NCBI RefSeq assembly: GCF_042849255.1
Contig: NZ_AP026866.1
Span: 3,100,001 to 3,164,000 of the forward strand
DNA length: 64,000 bases
Source: Oceaniferula spumae
Lineage (GTDB): Bacteria > Verrucomicrobiota > Verrucomicrobiia > Verrucomicrobiales > Akkermansiaceae
Direction of reading: 5' to 3'
The position numbers were made by a program, and so were the translations under genes. A model generated the notes under the pieces. That model had not been told where the DNA came from. It searched no databases and was given only the letters and a program-made list of their open reading frames with translations. Shown here piece after piece: positions 42,422 to 51,753 of this stretch (its first letter is position 1; every line of letters begins with the position of its first letter).

Positions 42422-45349
42422 ATGATCACTTCTATATTACCCAAATTCTTCGGCAGCAAAAACGCACGCGAGCTGACCAGAATCCGCCCGATTGTCAGTC
42501 GGATCAACACCCTCGAAGAAAAGCTTCAGCGTGAGCCAGCTGATGAACTGCGCAAGCTCACCAGCCAGTGGCAGCGACATCTGGCGCGCTACCATCCGCT
42601 CGACGTCGCGCCCAAGTCCGCACTCGAGCGGATGGATGAGGCCGGCCTTGGCGAAACCGCCACCGCTCTGCAAGAACGGTTCGATTCACTGCGGAAAGAA
42701 TTCTCCTCCCTGCCCTCAAAAGTAGCCGCCACTGCCGATTCCATCGAGAGTGCGAAGGCCGCTTTTTCCAACATCGAACCGCGCTTTGCCGACGCACGCG
42801 CGAAGTATCTGCTGCAAATTCTGCCGGAAGCCTACGCGGTGGTGAAAAATGCGGCACGTCGACTTTGCGGCAGTGACGTCATGGTCAGCGGCCAGCCTTT
42901 GCAATGGGACATGGTGCACTTCGATGTCCAGCTTATCGGTGGCATCGCGCTGCACCGTGGACTGATTGCGGAAATGCAGACCGGTGAAGGTAAGACACTG
43001 GTCGCCACCTTGCCGGTTTACCTCAATGCTCTAACAGGACTTGGAGTCCACGTGGTCACCGTCAACGACTATCTGGCCAAGCGTGACTCCGATTGGATGG
43101 GCGCGCTCTATCAATCGCTCGGCCTCAGCGTGGGTTGTTTGCAAAATGACATGGAACCCTCCGATCGCCGCAAGGTCTACGCTTGCGATATCACCTACGG
43201 CACAAACTCGGAATTCGGCTTCGACTACCTGCGCGACAACGGCATGGCCGACGATCGCGAAGAGCAGGTGCAGCGCGGTCACTACCTCGCCATCCTCGAT
43301 GAAGTGGACTCCATCCTCATCGACGATGCCCGCACGCCGCTCATCATCACAAGCCCTTCCGAGCAATCTTCACAGCCTTTGTTAGATCTCAAGCCTCAGG
43401 TCCACAAACTGGTGAAGCGCCAGACCGCACTGTGCAATCAGCTCGCCTCCGATGTGAAACGCTCCCTCGAAGAAGGCGACGTCAGTGCGGCCGGTCTCGC
43501 ACTTTACAAACTGAAACTCGGCCATCCGCGCCACCGGCAGCTGCTGCGTTTCATGGAAAACTCCGAGCTCAGAAAGCTGTTGGAAAAAACCGAGCTGCAG
43601 TATCAGAAACGCGGCAATCGGAAAGACATCTACAAGCTCAAGGAGGAACTCTACTTCGCCATCGATGACAAACGCCGCGATGCCGACCTCATGGAAAAAG
43701 GTCGCGTGTTTTTGTCGCCGAAAGATCCTGAGAGTTTCACCCTGCCGGATTTCGCAGACAAACTGGATGCCATCAATGCCGATGAAAACCTCACGCGTGA
43801 GCAAAAAGCCAATGCCGTGCAGACGATCCAGACCGAGAGAAATTCGCGGGCCGCATCCATCCACGGCATTTCCCAGCTACTCACCGCATACTGCCTTTAC
43901 GAGCGCGATGTGCATTATGTTGTGCGCGGAGGCAAGGTGACGATCATTGATGAAAGCACGGGCCGTGAAATGGATGGCCGCCGCTGGTCGGACGGTCTCC
44001 ACCAGGCCGTGGAAGCGAAGGAGGGCGTGAAGATCGAGGAGGAAACCAAGACCTACGCCACCATCACCATTCAGAACTATTTCCGTCTCTACGAAAAACT
44101 GGCGGGCATGACTGGCACGGCGGAAACCGCAGCGGCGGAGTTCCACGCGATCTACAAACTTGACGTTTTACCCATCCCCACCCATGCGCCGAATCTACGG
44201 ATTGATCGCAACGACCAGCTGTTCAAAACCCGGCGCGATAAATACCTGACCGTGATCCGCACCGTCGAGGAAGCGCACAAGACCGGTCAGCCGGTGCTCA
44301 TCGGCACCGCCTCGGTGGAGGCCTCTGAGACACTCGCGCGCATGCTCAAGCTGGCGAAAATCCCTCACTCCGTGCTCAATGCGAAATACCATGAGCAGGA
44401 AGCAGCCATCGTTTCCAAGGCGGGTCAAAAGGGAGCCGTGACGGTCTCGACAAACATGGCGGGCCGAGGCACCGATATCAAACTTGGCGAAGGTGTTGCC
44501 GAACTCGGTGGACTGTTTGTAATCGCCACCGAGCGGCACGCATCTCGTCGCGTCGACCGGCAGTTGCGCGGTCGTTGCTCCCGCCAAGGCGATCCGGGCT
44601 GCTCGCAGTTCTTCATTTCCCTCGAAGACGATCTGATGCGCAACCACGGTGACCCTGCCCAAATGACGGCACTCATCGAACACGCTAAAAAATCCGGCGC
44701 ACGCATCCCACCGATCGGTAAACTGGTAGAGACCGCGCAGATGCGCATCGAACAGCGAGACTCCCATGCCCGCAAGCAGGTGCTCGATTTCGATGACGTG
44801 ATGAATCTCCAGCGTGAGATCGTTTACGATTTCAGAAACAACGTGCTCGCCACCGAAGACATCCGCGACTTAGCGCAGCAGACGATTGATGAAATCGTCA
44901 CCCAGCACGTGCAGGAACATCTGTCAGACTGCGATGCCCACGATCCTGATCTCACTCCACTTCTCGAATGGGCAAGGGAGGTCTGCCAGGCTGAAGTCGA
45001 TGATCTGAAATCTGTCGAGCCTAACAAACTCGCAGAGGAAATCAGCCAACGCATTCAATCGAGCTACAGTGATCGGTTAGACGGTGTGCCTCCGGAAGCG
45101 ATCGAACGCGAAGAAAGAAGATCCTTGATGTTCGCCATCGACAACGGCTGGCAAGAGCATCTCGCCGAAATGGATGAACTCCGCGAGGGGGTCTATCTGC
45201 GAAGCCAGGGTCAGAAAGACCCGCTGGTGGAATATAAGATAGAAGCCTTCAAGCTCTTCGGAGTCTTGATGGATCAGATCAAACGCGATGCCACTGCGAA
45301 TCTCTTCCAACTCGCTGCTGGAATCAGTGCGCTCAAGACCGCGCGATAG
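42422..45349 (+). CDS. secA: Preprotein translocase ATPase SecA
   Basis: Protein of 975 residues from the ATG at 42422 (MITSILPKFFGSKNARELTR), the normal SecA start; the frame is open upstream to 42068 but that extension is not SecA-like. Walker A is in MQTGEGKTLVATLPVYLNAL, then VNDYLAKRDSDWMG and Walker B with ILDEVDSILIDDARTPLIIT. The preprotein-binding and helical domains follow (GTASVEASETLARMLKLA, NMAGRGTDIKLGEGVAELGG, ERHASRRVDRQLRGRCSRQG). SecA drives protein export through SecYEG. The C-terminus ends ISALKTAR and lacks the zinc-binding SecB tail. The start has no Shine-Dalgarno sequence but lies in an AU-rich stretch after a hairpin. A signal-peptide ORF precedes it. Confidence 0.97.
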   Translation: MITSILPKFFGSKNARELTRIRPIVSRINTLEEKLQREPADELRKLTSQWQRHLARYHPLDVAPKSALERMDEAGLGETATALQERFDSLRKEFSSLPSKVAATADSIESAKAAFSNIEPRFADARAKYLLQILPEAYAVVKNAARRLCGSDVMVSGQPLQWDMVHFDVQLIGGIALHRGLIAEMQTGEGKTLVATLPVYLNALTGLGVHVVTVNDYLAKRDSDWMGALYQSLGLSVGCLQNDMEPSDRRKVYACDITYGTNSEFGFDYLRDNGMADDREEQVQRGHYLAILDEVDSILIDDARTPLIITSPSEQSSQPLLDLKPQVHKLVKRQTALCNQLASDVKRSLEEGDVSAAGLALYKLKLGHPRHRQLLRFMENSELRKLLEKTELQYQKRGNRKDIYKLKEELYFAIDDKRRDADLMEKGRVFLSPKDPESFTLPDFADKLDAINADENLTREQKANAVQTIQTERNSRAASIHGISQLLTAYCLYERDVHYVVRGGKVTIIDESTGREMDGRRWSDGLHQAVEAKEGVKIEEETKTYATITIQNYFRLYEKLAGMTGTAETAAAEFHAIYKLDVLPIPTHAPNLRIDRNDQLFKTRRDKYLTVIRTVEEAHKTGQPVLIGTASVEASETLARMLKLAKIPHSVLNAKYHEQEAAIVSKAGQKGAVTVSTNMAGRGTDIKLGEGVAELGGLFVIATERHASRRVDRQLRGRCSRQGDPGCSQFFISLEDDLMRNHGDPAQMTALIEHAKKSGARIPPIGKLVETAQMRIEQRDSHARKQVLDFDDVMNLQREIVYDFRNNVLATEDIRDLAQQTIDEIVTQHVQEHLSDCDAHDPDLTPLLEWAREVCQAEVDDLKSVEPNKLAEEISQRIQSSYSDRLDGVPPEAIEREERRSLMFAIDNGWQEHLAEMDELREGVYLRSQGQKDPLVEYKIEAFKLFGVLMDQIKRDATANLFQLAAGISALKTAR

Positions 45350-45394
45350 GAATTCTGCCCACTCGAGGCTAGGCGACTAGACTAGCTCCCCCGC

Positions 45395-46936
45395 TTATTC
45401 AAACGCCGATCGCAGATCGTTCGCAGCGGAGCTGTGGTCTGGTTTGTTAGGATCTTCGGGAGCCGTAAACCCTTCGAAGCCGAAGGCTTCGTCTTTGCCA
45501 CTACTGGCAATGGCGAAGTCCTCGCCGCTGGGAATAATTGTCTGTTCGTAAGCAGGGAGATCGGCCCGAATTTCTCTTGGGACGACTTCGACGCCTTTGG
45601 TTTCTGGAATTTGATTGGTCTCCGGGGCGGCACCGAGTTCTTCAAATTTGCGAGCACCTGTTAGGATCCTAGTTTCCAGTGAACCGACGGTTTTATTGTA
45701 GTCGCCCACAGCTGAGTTCAGGCTGCGGCCGAGTTTTTGTATGTGGCCTGCAAAGGCGCCGAGTCGGGTGTAAAGCTCGCGGCCGACGGCGGAAATCTCA
45801 CGCGCGTTCTGTGCCAACGCCTCCTGACGCCAGCCGAAGGAAACTGCGCGGAGCAGGGCGATGAGCGTGGTGGGTGTGGCGAGGATGACGCCTTGGTCGA
45901 CGCCTTTTTCAATCAGTGAAGAGTCCTCGGAAAGGGCGGCGGAGAAGAAGGCTTCGCTGGGCAGGAACAGCACGACAAACTCGGGTGTGGTATCGAATTG
46001 GTCTTGGTATTTCTTACTACTGAGCTGCTGGATGTGGGTGCGGACTTGGTTCGCATGGCGGGCCATGGCGGTGCTACGGTGGCTTTCTTCCTCGGCTTCG
46101 ATGGCATCGAGGTAGGCGTCCATCGGGGCTTTGGAATCGACCACGATATGCTGGCCGCCGGGGAGATTGACGATGAGATCGGGGCGCAGGCGTTTGCCTT
46201 CGTCGCTGGTGCTGGTGGTTTGGGTGGTGAAGTCGCAGTGCTCTTGCATGCCGGCCATTTCCACCACGCGGCGCAACTGCATCTCACCCCACTGGCCTCG
46301 TCCGGTTGGTTGGCGCAGGGCCTTGACGAGTTTCGATGTTTCTTTTTGCAGACCGAGGTTGGCCTCGGTGATATGCACGATCTGTTGCTTGAGCGCTTGT
46401 TTGTCGCCCTCGCGCAGCTTCTCGCTCTCGGTGATCTGGCTTTGGACTTTTTCCAGTGTGAGAGAAATCGGCTTCACCAACTGCTCGACGGCGGCCTTGC
46501 GTTTCTCCAATTCACTGGACGCCTCTTGCTGCTGCATTTTCAGACTGTTCTTAGCCATCGAGAGGAACTGGTCCTGAGTGGACTTCAGGGCATCGGCGGA
46601 GAGGGCTTTGAAAGTATCGGTCAGTCGGGTCTCGGCTTTTTCTAACAATGCCTGTTTTTCAGCGGCGGCTTTCTTTTCTTCCTCAAGTCTGACTTCGAGC
46701 TCGGTGCGGGCCTGGCGCAGAGCGGATTCGCTGTCGGTGAGCGCGGCGTGTTTTACTCGGAGAGCCTCCAGGTCTTCGCTGATTTGCTGGCTGCGTTCTT
46801 TGGATGCCACGAGCTTTTCGGCGGCGATGCCTGACTGGGTCTTTGCCTTGGCTCCCATCAGTAACCAAGTGATGAGGATGCCGGCGACGAGACCGACGGA
46901 GGCGGTGATATACGGGAGAAGTTCAGGAGAAATCAT
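45395..46936 (-). CDS. rmuC: DNA recombination protein RmuC
   Basis: Protein of 513 residues. An N-terminal membrane helix (YITASVGLVAGILITWLLMG) is followed by a long coiled coil to ~residue 200. The conserved RmuC core has QPTGRGQWGEMQLRRVVEMA, LRPDLIVNLPGGQHIVVDSK and FVVLFLPSEAFFSAAL, with a PD-(D/E)XK-like nuclease fold. RmuC restrains inversions at short inverted repeats. The C-terminal ~60 residues are acidic and low-complexity. It converges on secA and is monocistronic. Confidence 0.94.
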   Translation of the reverse strand: MISPELLPYITASVGLVAGILITWLLMGAKAKTQSGIAAEKLVASKERSQQISEDLEALRVKHAALTDSESALRQARTELEVRLEEEKKAAAEKQALLEKAETRLTDTFKALSADALKSTQDQFLSMAKNSLKMQQQEASSELEKRKAAVEQLVKPISLTLEKVQSQITESEKLREGDKQALKQQIVHITEANLGLQKETSKLVKALRQPTGRGQWGEMQLRRVVEMAGMQEHCDFTTQTTSTSDEGKRLRPDLIVNLPGGQHIVVDSKAPMDAYLDAIEAEEESHRSTAMARHANQVRTHIQQLSSKKYQDQFDTTPEFVVLFLPSEAFFSAALSEDSSLIEKGVDQGVILATPTTLIALLRAVSFGWRQEALAQNAREISAVGRELYTRLGAFAGHIQKLGRSLNSAVGDYNKTVGSLETRILTGARKFEELGAAPETNQIPETKGVEVVPREIRADLPAYEQTIIPSGEDFAIASSGKDEAFGFEGFTAPEDPNKPDHSSAANDLRSAFE

Positions 46937-47114
46937 GTGTGGTCAATGGTTGGGTTCCGTACGTCGAACACATGCTGACACAGGGTTTTACTTGCGATGA
47001 TAGGCAGCTACGTCATATTAGCTCTGTCAGCGGCGATCAACGTTAGAGGATGCATAATCCCGCTCGTCGGCAAAGACAACCCAACAACTTAAAAACTCAT
47101 CTAACTTAAATATT

Positions 47115-47771
47115 ATGGCCCACGAACTACCAGACCTCGGATACTCCTTTAATGCGCTCGAACCTCACATCGACGCGAAAACCATGGAGATCCACCACGA
47201 CAAACATCACCAAGCTTACGTCAACGGACTGAATGGTGCTCTTGAAGGTAATGATGATCTGCAAGGCGTTTCCGTCGAAGCTCTGATTCAGAATCTCGAT
47301 AAAATTCCAGACGATATCCGCACTCCTGTCCGTAACCACGGCGGCGGACACTTCAACCACAGCCTTTTCTGGAAAGTCATCGCTCCTGGCGGTGCTTCCG
47401 CTCCATCCGGCGACCTCGCAGCTGCCATCGACAGTGCATTTGGCTCGCTCGATGCCATGAAAGAGGAATTTGCCAAAGCCGCCGCCACTCGTTTCGGCTC
47501 AGGCTGGGCATGGCTGGGTGTCAAGGAAGACGGCACCCTCGGTGTCTGCTCCACTCCTAACCAAGACAACCCACTGATGGGTCAGGCTGCCAACGTTTGC
47601 TCCTGCAAGCCAATCCTCGGCCTCGACGTCTGGGAGCACGCTTACTACCTCAACTACCAGAACAAGCGCCCTGATTACATCTCCGCTTTCTGGAATGTGG
47701 TCAACTGGGATGCAGTCGCTGAAAACTTCGCCGCTTCCGAGTGCTGTGGCGGTGGTTGCGGTTGCAACTAA
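47115..47771 (+). CDS. Fe/Mn superoxide dismutase with cysteine-rich C-terminal tail
   Basis: Protein of 218 residues. Metal ligands are visible in MEIHHDKHHQAYVNGLN (His), GGGHFNHSLFWKVIAPGG (His) and LGLDVWEHAYYLNYQNKRPD (Asp, His). GSGWAWLGVKEDGTLGVCST is typical. It dismutates superoxide in the cytosol (no signal peptide). The choice between iron and manganese cannot be made safely. The chain ends ASECCGGGCGCN, four cysteines in the last nine residues, which normal SODs lack; it looks like an added metal-binding tail. Followed by a strong terminator. Confidence 0.95.
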   Translation: MAHELPDLGYSFNALEPHIDAKTMEIHHDKHHQAYVNGLNGALEGNDDLQGVSVEALIQNLDKIPDDIRTPVRNHGGGHFNHSLFWKVIAPGGASAPSGDLAAAIDSAFGSLDAMKEEFAKAAATRFGSGWAWLGVKEDGTLGVCSTPNQDNPLMGQAANVCSCKPILGLDVWEHAYYLNYQNKRPDYISAFWNVVNWDAVAENFAASECCGGGCGCN

Positions 47772-47792
47772 TCAGTCTGAGACTCAATCAAC

Positions 47793-47829
47793 AAAAAGCG
47801 CGGCCAAGTGACTGGTCGCGCTTTTTTTT
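47793..47829 (+). terminator. Rho-independent terminator after the SOD gene
   Basis: AAAAGCGCGGCCA and TGGTCGCGCTTTT pair (one mismatch) around AGTGAC; the T run continues for eight bases. Confidence 0.88.
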
Positions 47830-47851
47830 GATCGATAAAAAAACCGGAGTG

Positions 47852-48070
47852 CTAGCGGAGGCCAGTTGGCGTGACCTCATTTTTTTCCTCGGTCTGAGGA
47901 GCTTCGTCCAGCTCAGGCTGAGGAGCCTCATCGGTGAGGTTGCTGACGCCGACGGTGCGACCCGCGGTTTTGAGAATGCTGCCCGGAATCTTGAGCAAGC
48001 TGCCGACAAGTGCGCAAGACGGTAAAAGAGAGAGCATGACGGCGGAGGAGAGCAAACAAATGGTACGCAT
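47852..48070 (-). CDS. Small predicted lipoprotein
   Basis: Protein of 72 residues from the ATG at 48070. A lipoprotein signal (MRTICLLSSAVMLSLLPSC, lipobox LPSC) is followed by ALVGSLLKIPGSILKTAGRT and an acidic Glu/Pro-rich tail. The first ~25 residues after the Cys resemble entericidin-like or other small verrucomicrobial lipoproteins, but I cannot assign a family. Probably anchored in the envelope. It is convergent with the SOD gene. Confidence 0.65.
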   Translation of the reverse strand: MRTICLLSSAVMLSLLPSCALVGSLLKIPGSILKTAGRTVGVSNLTDEAPQPELDEAPQTEEKNEVTPTGLR

Positions 48071-48200
48071 AGGAATGTAGTGGTTGGATAGGTAGGTGGT
48101 GGCCGTCAAAGTAGTGGCAGAATCCATGACGTCAACTCAAAGAAACCCGAATTATGCTCAGATTGGCGTGTTTATCTATCTTACGACAAGCGAGTTATGG

Positions 48201-48929
48201 TTATTTTCTGCGGAGGAAACTCACAGCTTCCTTCATAACTCGTGGGTTTCTCATGATCATCGGATGAGAGGTTTTGATGAGGATGTGACGACTCATTCCC
48301 TCGACTTTGGTTTTTTCCACCGACACTTTTCCATCGTCTGGCCTGGGAATCATGCGTGAGTTCAGTGGATTGATCGAGCAATAGCCAGCGACCACAAGGG
48401 TAGGGTGGGTGACTGGAGGTAACTTCGCCGCCAGTGAGTCAGTTCCTGTGCCCAGACTCACGCCCGCGGGACCATTGATGAGGAGGAAAATGGGCCATTC
48501 CCAGAGGCGGTCAACCACCTCACTGCCTTGGTTGGGTGGTGCCAGCTGGACCAGCTTTCCAGCCTCGGGTGGTGGGTCGTTTGCCAGTTGATAGCGCGCC
48601 AGCATCGCTCCCATCGAGTGACCGACGAAGTGGATTTTCCGAGCTCCCATTTTCTGACATCGATCGATCGCCTCATGCATCGAGGTCTTAGATAATTCCT
48701 CCACCGTGTTCTTCGTGGATGGGTAGCCGGTATTGCAGGTGCCGTAGCCTGCTGCTTGCAGCTCTTTTGCCAGGGGCTCCATCGATTTGGGCGATCGGGC
48801 GAGTCCGTGCAGCAGGATGACATATTCGCCATTTTTGGCCGGTGTCAGCTGGTGGGTGGTAGCCGATGGAGAGCAAGCACAGACCAGCCCCAGAAAGCAG
48901 GCGGAGAGGATGAGAAATAGGGAGCGCAC
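48201..48929 (-). CDS. Lipoprotein alpha/beta hydrolase (lipase-like)
   Basis: Protein of 242 residues. A lipoprotein signal (MRSLFLILSACFLGLVCAC) precedes an alpha/beta hydrolase domain with YVILLHGLARSPKSMEPLAK (oxyanion region) and the catalytic Ser in IHFVGHSMGAMLARYQLAN. VQLAPPNQGSEVVDRLWE and SHPMIMRNPRVM (catalytic His) are as in the triacylglycerol lipase/PGAP1-like group. It is likely an envelope-anchored esterase or lipase. It precedes the small lipoprotein gene on the same strand, 130 bases apart. Confidence 0.85.
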   Translation of the reverse strand: MRSLFLILSACFLGLVCACSPSATTHQLTPAKNGEYVILLHGLARSPKSMEPLAKELQAAGYGTCNTGYPSTKNTVEELSKTSMHEAIDRCQKMGARKIHFVGHSMGAMLARYQLANDPPPEAGKLVQLAPPNQGSEVVDRLWEWPIFLLINGPAGVSLGTGTDSLAAKLPPVTHPTLVVAGYCSINPLNSRMIPRPDDGKVSVEKTKVEGMSRHILIKTSHPMIMRNPRVMKEAVSFLRRK

Positions 48930-48978
48930 GGACTGGATTTCTGGCTAACAAATTTTAGGATGAATCTAGGAAAAACGG

Positions 48979-50343
48979 CTATTGAGGACTCTGAAACTTC
49001 TCCATCGCCAGACGGATGCCTTTGGCTTTGTCGAGCGTTTCCTGATACTCCGCAGCGGGATCCGAATCTGCTACGATGCCGGCACCGACGTGATACTGCA
49101 GTTTCCCTCCTTCCTTGACGAGTGTCCGGATGGGGATGTTGAACTGGCTCTCACCATTGAAGCCGATGTAACCGAGGGCACCGGTGTATAGCCCACGCGG
49201 CACGGGCTCGAGCTCGGAAATGATTTCCATGGCCCGCTTTTTCGGGGCTCCTGTGATACTGCCTCCGGGGAAACATGCTGCCAACGCCGAGAGATGATCG
49301 ATTTCCTCCCGCAGAGTCCCGGTGACGGTGGAGACAAGATGGTAGACTTGCTCTAGCTTTTCCAGAGCCATCATGTCTGCGACTCTAACACTTCCGAATT
49401 CGCAGACTTGGCCGAGGTCGTTGCGCTCCAGATCTGTGATCATGATCAGCTCGGCGTTTTCTTTTTCAGATCCTAACAGGTCTTTGGCGGATGCTGCGTC
49501 AGCTTCTGGGTCTTCGTAGCGCGGGCGGGTGCCTTTGATCGGTCGGGTCTCGATGTTTCGGCCACTCATCCGGAGGAATGTTTCCGGTGATGAGGAAAGC
49601 ACCTCACGACCTTCCAAGCTCATCCACACTGCGAGTGGGGAAGGCGTGCTGTCGCGAAGTTGTTGATAGAGAAAAAAAAGCGAGCCGCTTGTGCTTTCGA
49701 GATCTGCGGAGAATCGCTGGGTGAGGTTCACCTGATAGATGTCACCGGCGGCGATGTATTCGTGGATCTGTTTCACGCCGTTTTCGTATTGCTGCTGCGA
49801 CATCGAGGCGGCGAATTTTCCGATCTTGGGCGTTTTTGGTGACTTCGGATGCGGATCGATTTCTTCGGAGAGATGGCCACATTGCCACCACTGCTGTCGG
49901 TCGTGCTGATAAACCAGCATTTCCGGATAAATTCCGAAACAGTAGGGGCCCTCGTAATCGATCCAGCCACAAGCGCCACCTGTAGGAAAGCCAAACGACG
50001 GACAGTGCACCTGCCACCGGTTGATTTCCTGCCGCAGTGCATCGAGGTCTTCCGTGCATGTGATGTCTCCCTTGAGCACCTTGATGGGGCGTGCTGCGAT
50101 GATCGAAACAGGGGCGTGACTGCGAGACGGTAAATTTCCCGAGGTATCAAAGAATACCAGCCCGGGCAGGTGTTTCAGCGAAGCCGCTACCTCCGTAGGC
50201 GTCATATTCAGCTCCACCGGGCGGGGGGCTTCTACGGATCCTGGTTCATCGGCGGCCATGGTTGATATCAATGAACTCGGAAAGCTCCACCAGCGCAAGC
50301 CTTCAGGAGTTCCAGAAAGGGGGTGATTTTCCCGCATTGACAT
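48979..50343 (-). CDS. pabB: Aminodeoxychorismate synthase component I (PabB)
   Basis: Protein of ~454 residues from the ATG at 50343. Chorismate-binding enzymes of this family include PabB and TrpE; landmarks are IKGTRPRYEDPEADAASAKD, ENAELIMITDLERNDLGQVC, LEQVYHLVSTVTGTL and FPGGSITGAPKKRAMEIISE. The last has the PIKGT/Lys region favouring PabB over TrpE. With glutamine amidotransferase PabA it makes 4-amino-4-deoxychorismate for folate. The frame is open to 50511, but that part overlaps the divergent TPR gene. pabA is not adjacent. Confidence 0.85.
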   Translation of the reverse strand: MSMRENHPLSGTPEGLRWWSFPSSLISTMAADEPGSVEAPRPVELNMTPTEVAASLKHLPGLVFFDTSGNLPSRSHAPVSIIAARPIKVLKGDITCTEDLDALRQEINRWQVHCPSFGFPTGGACGWIDYEGPYCFGIYPEMLVYQHDRQQWWQCGHLSEEIDPHPKSPKTPKIGKFAASMSQQQYENGVKQIHEYIAAGDIYQVNLTQRFSADLESTSGSLFFLYQQLRDSTPSPLAVWMSLEGREVLSSSPETFLRMSGRNIETRPIKGTRPRYEDPEADAASAKDLLGSEKENAELIMITDLERNDLGQVCEFGSVRVADMMALEKLEQVYHLVSTVTGTLREEIDHLSALAACFPGGSITGAPKKRAMEIISELEPVPRGLYTGALGYIGFNGESQFNIPIRTLVKEGGKLQYHVGAGIVADSDPAAEYQETLDKAKGIRLAMEKFQSPQ

Positions 50344-50366
50344 GGCCTGATCAATTTCCCTAGAGT
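50337..50366 (+). promoter_or_regulatory. Predicted promoter of the TPR gene overlapping the pabB start
   Basis: TTGACA and TAGAGT are 18 bases apart, 12 bases before the ATG at 50378. The -35 covers the start codon of divergent pabB, so polymerase binding and pabB initiation share this stretch. Confidence 0.5.
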
Positions 50367-50377
50367 GCCCGTCACCT

Positions 50378-51592
50378 ATGAGCCACTCGACTCCCGTGCA
50401 AGTCGCTGATGCAGAATCATCTGTGCTGCGATCTCCCGCTAAACCACACCGTCCGACTTTCAGCATCGCCTGCTGGGTGTTGGCGTTGATTGCCTTCGGC
50501 CAATTAATCACCGTGGGAACGGCATTGACGGTGAGAAGCGGTCAGCCGGTGGAAGTCGTCGAGGTAGATCGTGAGCCTGCAGTCAGTACTCCACAAGAGC
50601 CTATCCAGCCACGCAGTTTGGCGGAAATTCTTGCCAGCGTCGGCGATGACCCTGATGCACGTGCGCCTGTGCGGATCCCTGCCGCCGCTCCCTTGGCTGC
50701 TCCTGCACCGGAAATGATTCCAGCGCCTGCAGCAAGCAACCTGAACCACCAGGCCATCGCGGATCCTCGGGTGGAGCGCTTGGTGCACGAAGCGCGCGTG
50801 ATGCATTTGGAGGGGGATATGATGCACGCCTTGCTCAAACTCGATGAAGCCAGTCGCCTTGACCCCACCGAGCCAGCCGTCATTTACCACAAAGCGATGC
50901 TGTTCGAAGACATGGGCATTTTCCCAAAGGCAGCCGATCATTATCAGCAGATTCAACAAATGGGCATCAAAGCCGGTGTTTACTACCGCCTGGCAGCAGT
51001 CAAACTCATCAAGGGCATGGGCAAAGGCGCGCAGAAGGGTGACATCGCGATCGGTCCCATGAAGACGCGCAAAGCAGTCGGACCTCTTGCTGGCCGTCAC
51101 GTCAACGTGGCCATCACCATGCTTGCCCGTCCGGACAAGGTGATCAACCCCGATGATGTCGAAGTGCAGGTGCATTTCTATGACCGCGTCAATGGGGGCG
51201 AGATTAAAAAAGCCGACACCTCTGCTGAAATCAGTCCGACCTGGGCGGATAGTAAAGTGGACTGGCAGGACGCTGGAAACGAGGAAACCTTGCGAGTTTC
51301 CTACACTATCCCCGAGGCTGATCTGGCCGATGCCCATCTGCTCGGTCGCCGTGAATTCTACGGATACGTCGTGGAACTTCTCTACAAAGGCGAAGTCATT
51401 GACCAGCAGGCACAACCACGCCGCTTGCACAGCATCCACGGAGGTAAAATGCGCCCCATTCCCGATGAGAATCCTGATGACATGATCGATGGGCCGCCAT
51501 TAGACCTTCCATTGGATGACAATGGCCTCTTGCCCAGTATCGACAATGGCTATGGTGACAATCCTCGTCTGCCGCCACTGCCTACGCGCTAA
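50378..51592 (+). CDS. Single-pass membrane protein with tetratricopeptide repeat
   Basis: Protein of 404 residues. A cytoplasmic N-terminus is followed by one membrane helix (IACWVLALIAFGQLITVGTA), an Ala/Pro-rich linker, then a TPR pair (LEGDMMHALLKLDEASRLDP, AADHYQQIQQMGIKAGVYYR). The C-terminal ~170 residues are a beta domain (DDVEVQVHFYDRVNGGEIKK, REFYGYVVELLYKGEVIDQQ). The family is seen in Verrucomicrobia but has no known activity. It lies just before a pseudokinase-FGE gene on the same strand (160 bases). Confidence 0.75.
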   Translation: MSHSTPVQVADAESSVLRSPAKPHRPTFSIACWVLALIAFGQLITVGTALTVRSGQPVEVVEVDREPAVSTPQEPIQPRSLAEILASVGDDPDARAPVRIPAAAPLAAPAPEMIPAPAASNLNHQAIADPRVERLVHEARVMHLEGDMMHALLKLDEASRLDPTEPAVIYHKAMLFEDMGIFPKAADHYQQIQQMGIKAGVYYRLAAVKLIKGMGKGAQKGDIAIGPMKTRKAVGPLAGRHVNVAITMLARPDKVINPDDVEVQVHFYDRVNGGEIKKADTSAEISPTWADSKVDWQDAGNEETLRVSYTIPEADLADAHLLGRREFYGYVVELLYKGEVIDQQAQPRRLHSIHGGKMRPIPDENPDDMIDGPPLDLPLDDNGLLPSIDNGYGDNPRLPPLPTR

Positions 51593-51753
51593 TTGATTGT
51601 TAGAAATATGACCCAGTGTTACTTCGTAGTCACTGGAGCGCTTGTTAGGTCGAACTAGTCGCAATTTATGCGGCTAATAACTTTGCCTACTCTCGCAGAT
51701 AGGTTAACTATTTCGCTGTCGACCAAGTATGTCGGCGCGCACTACCCAACACC

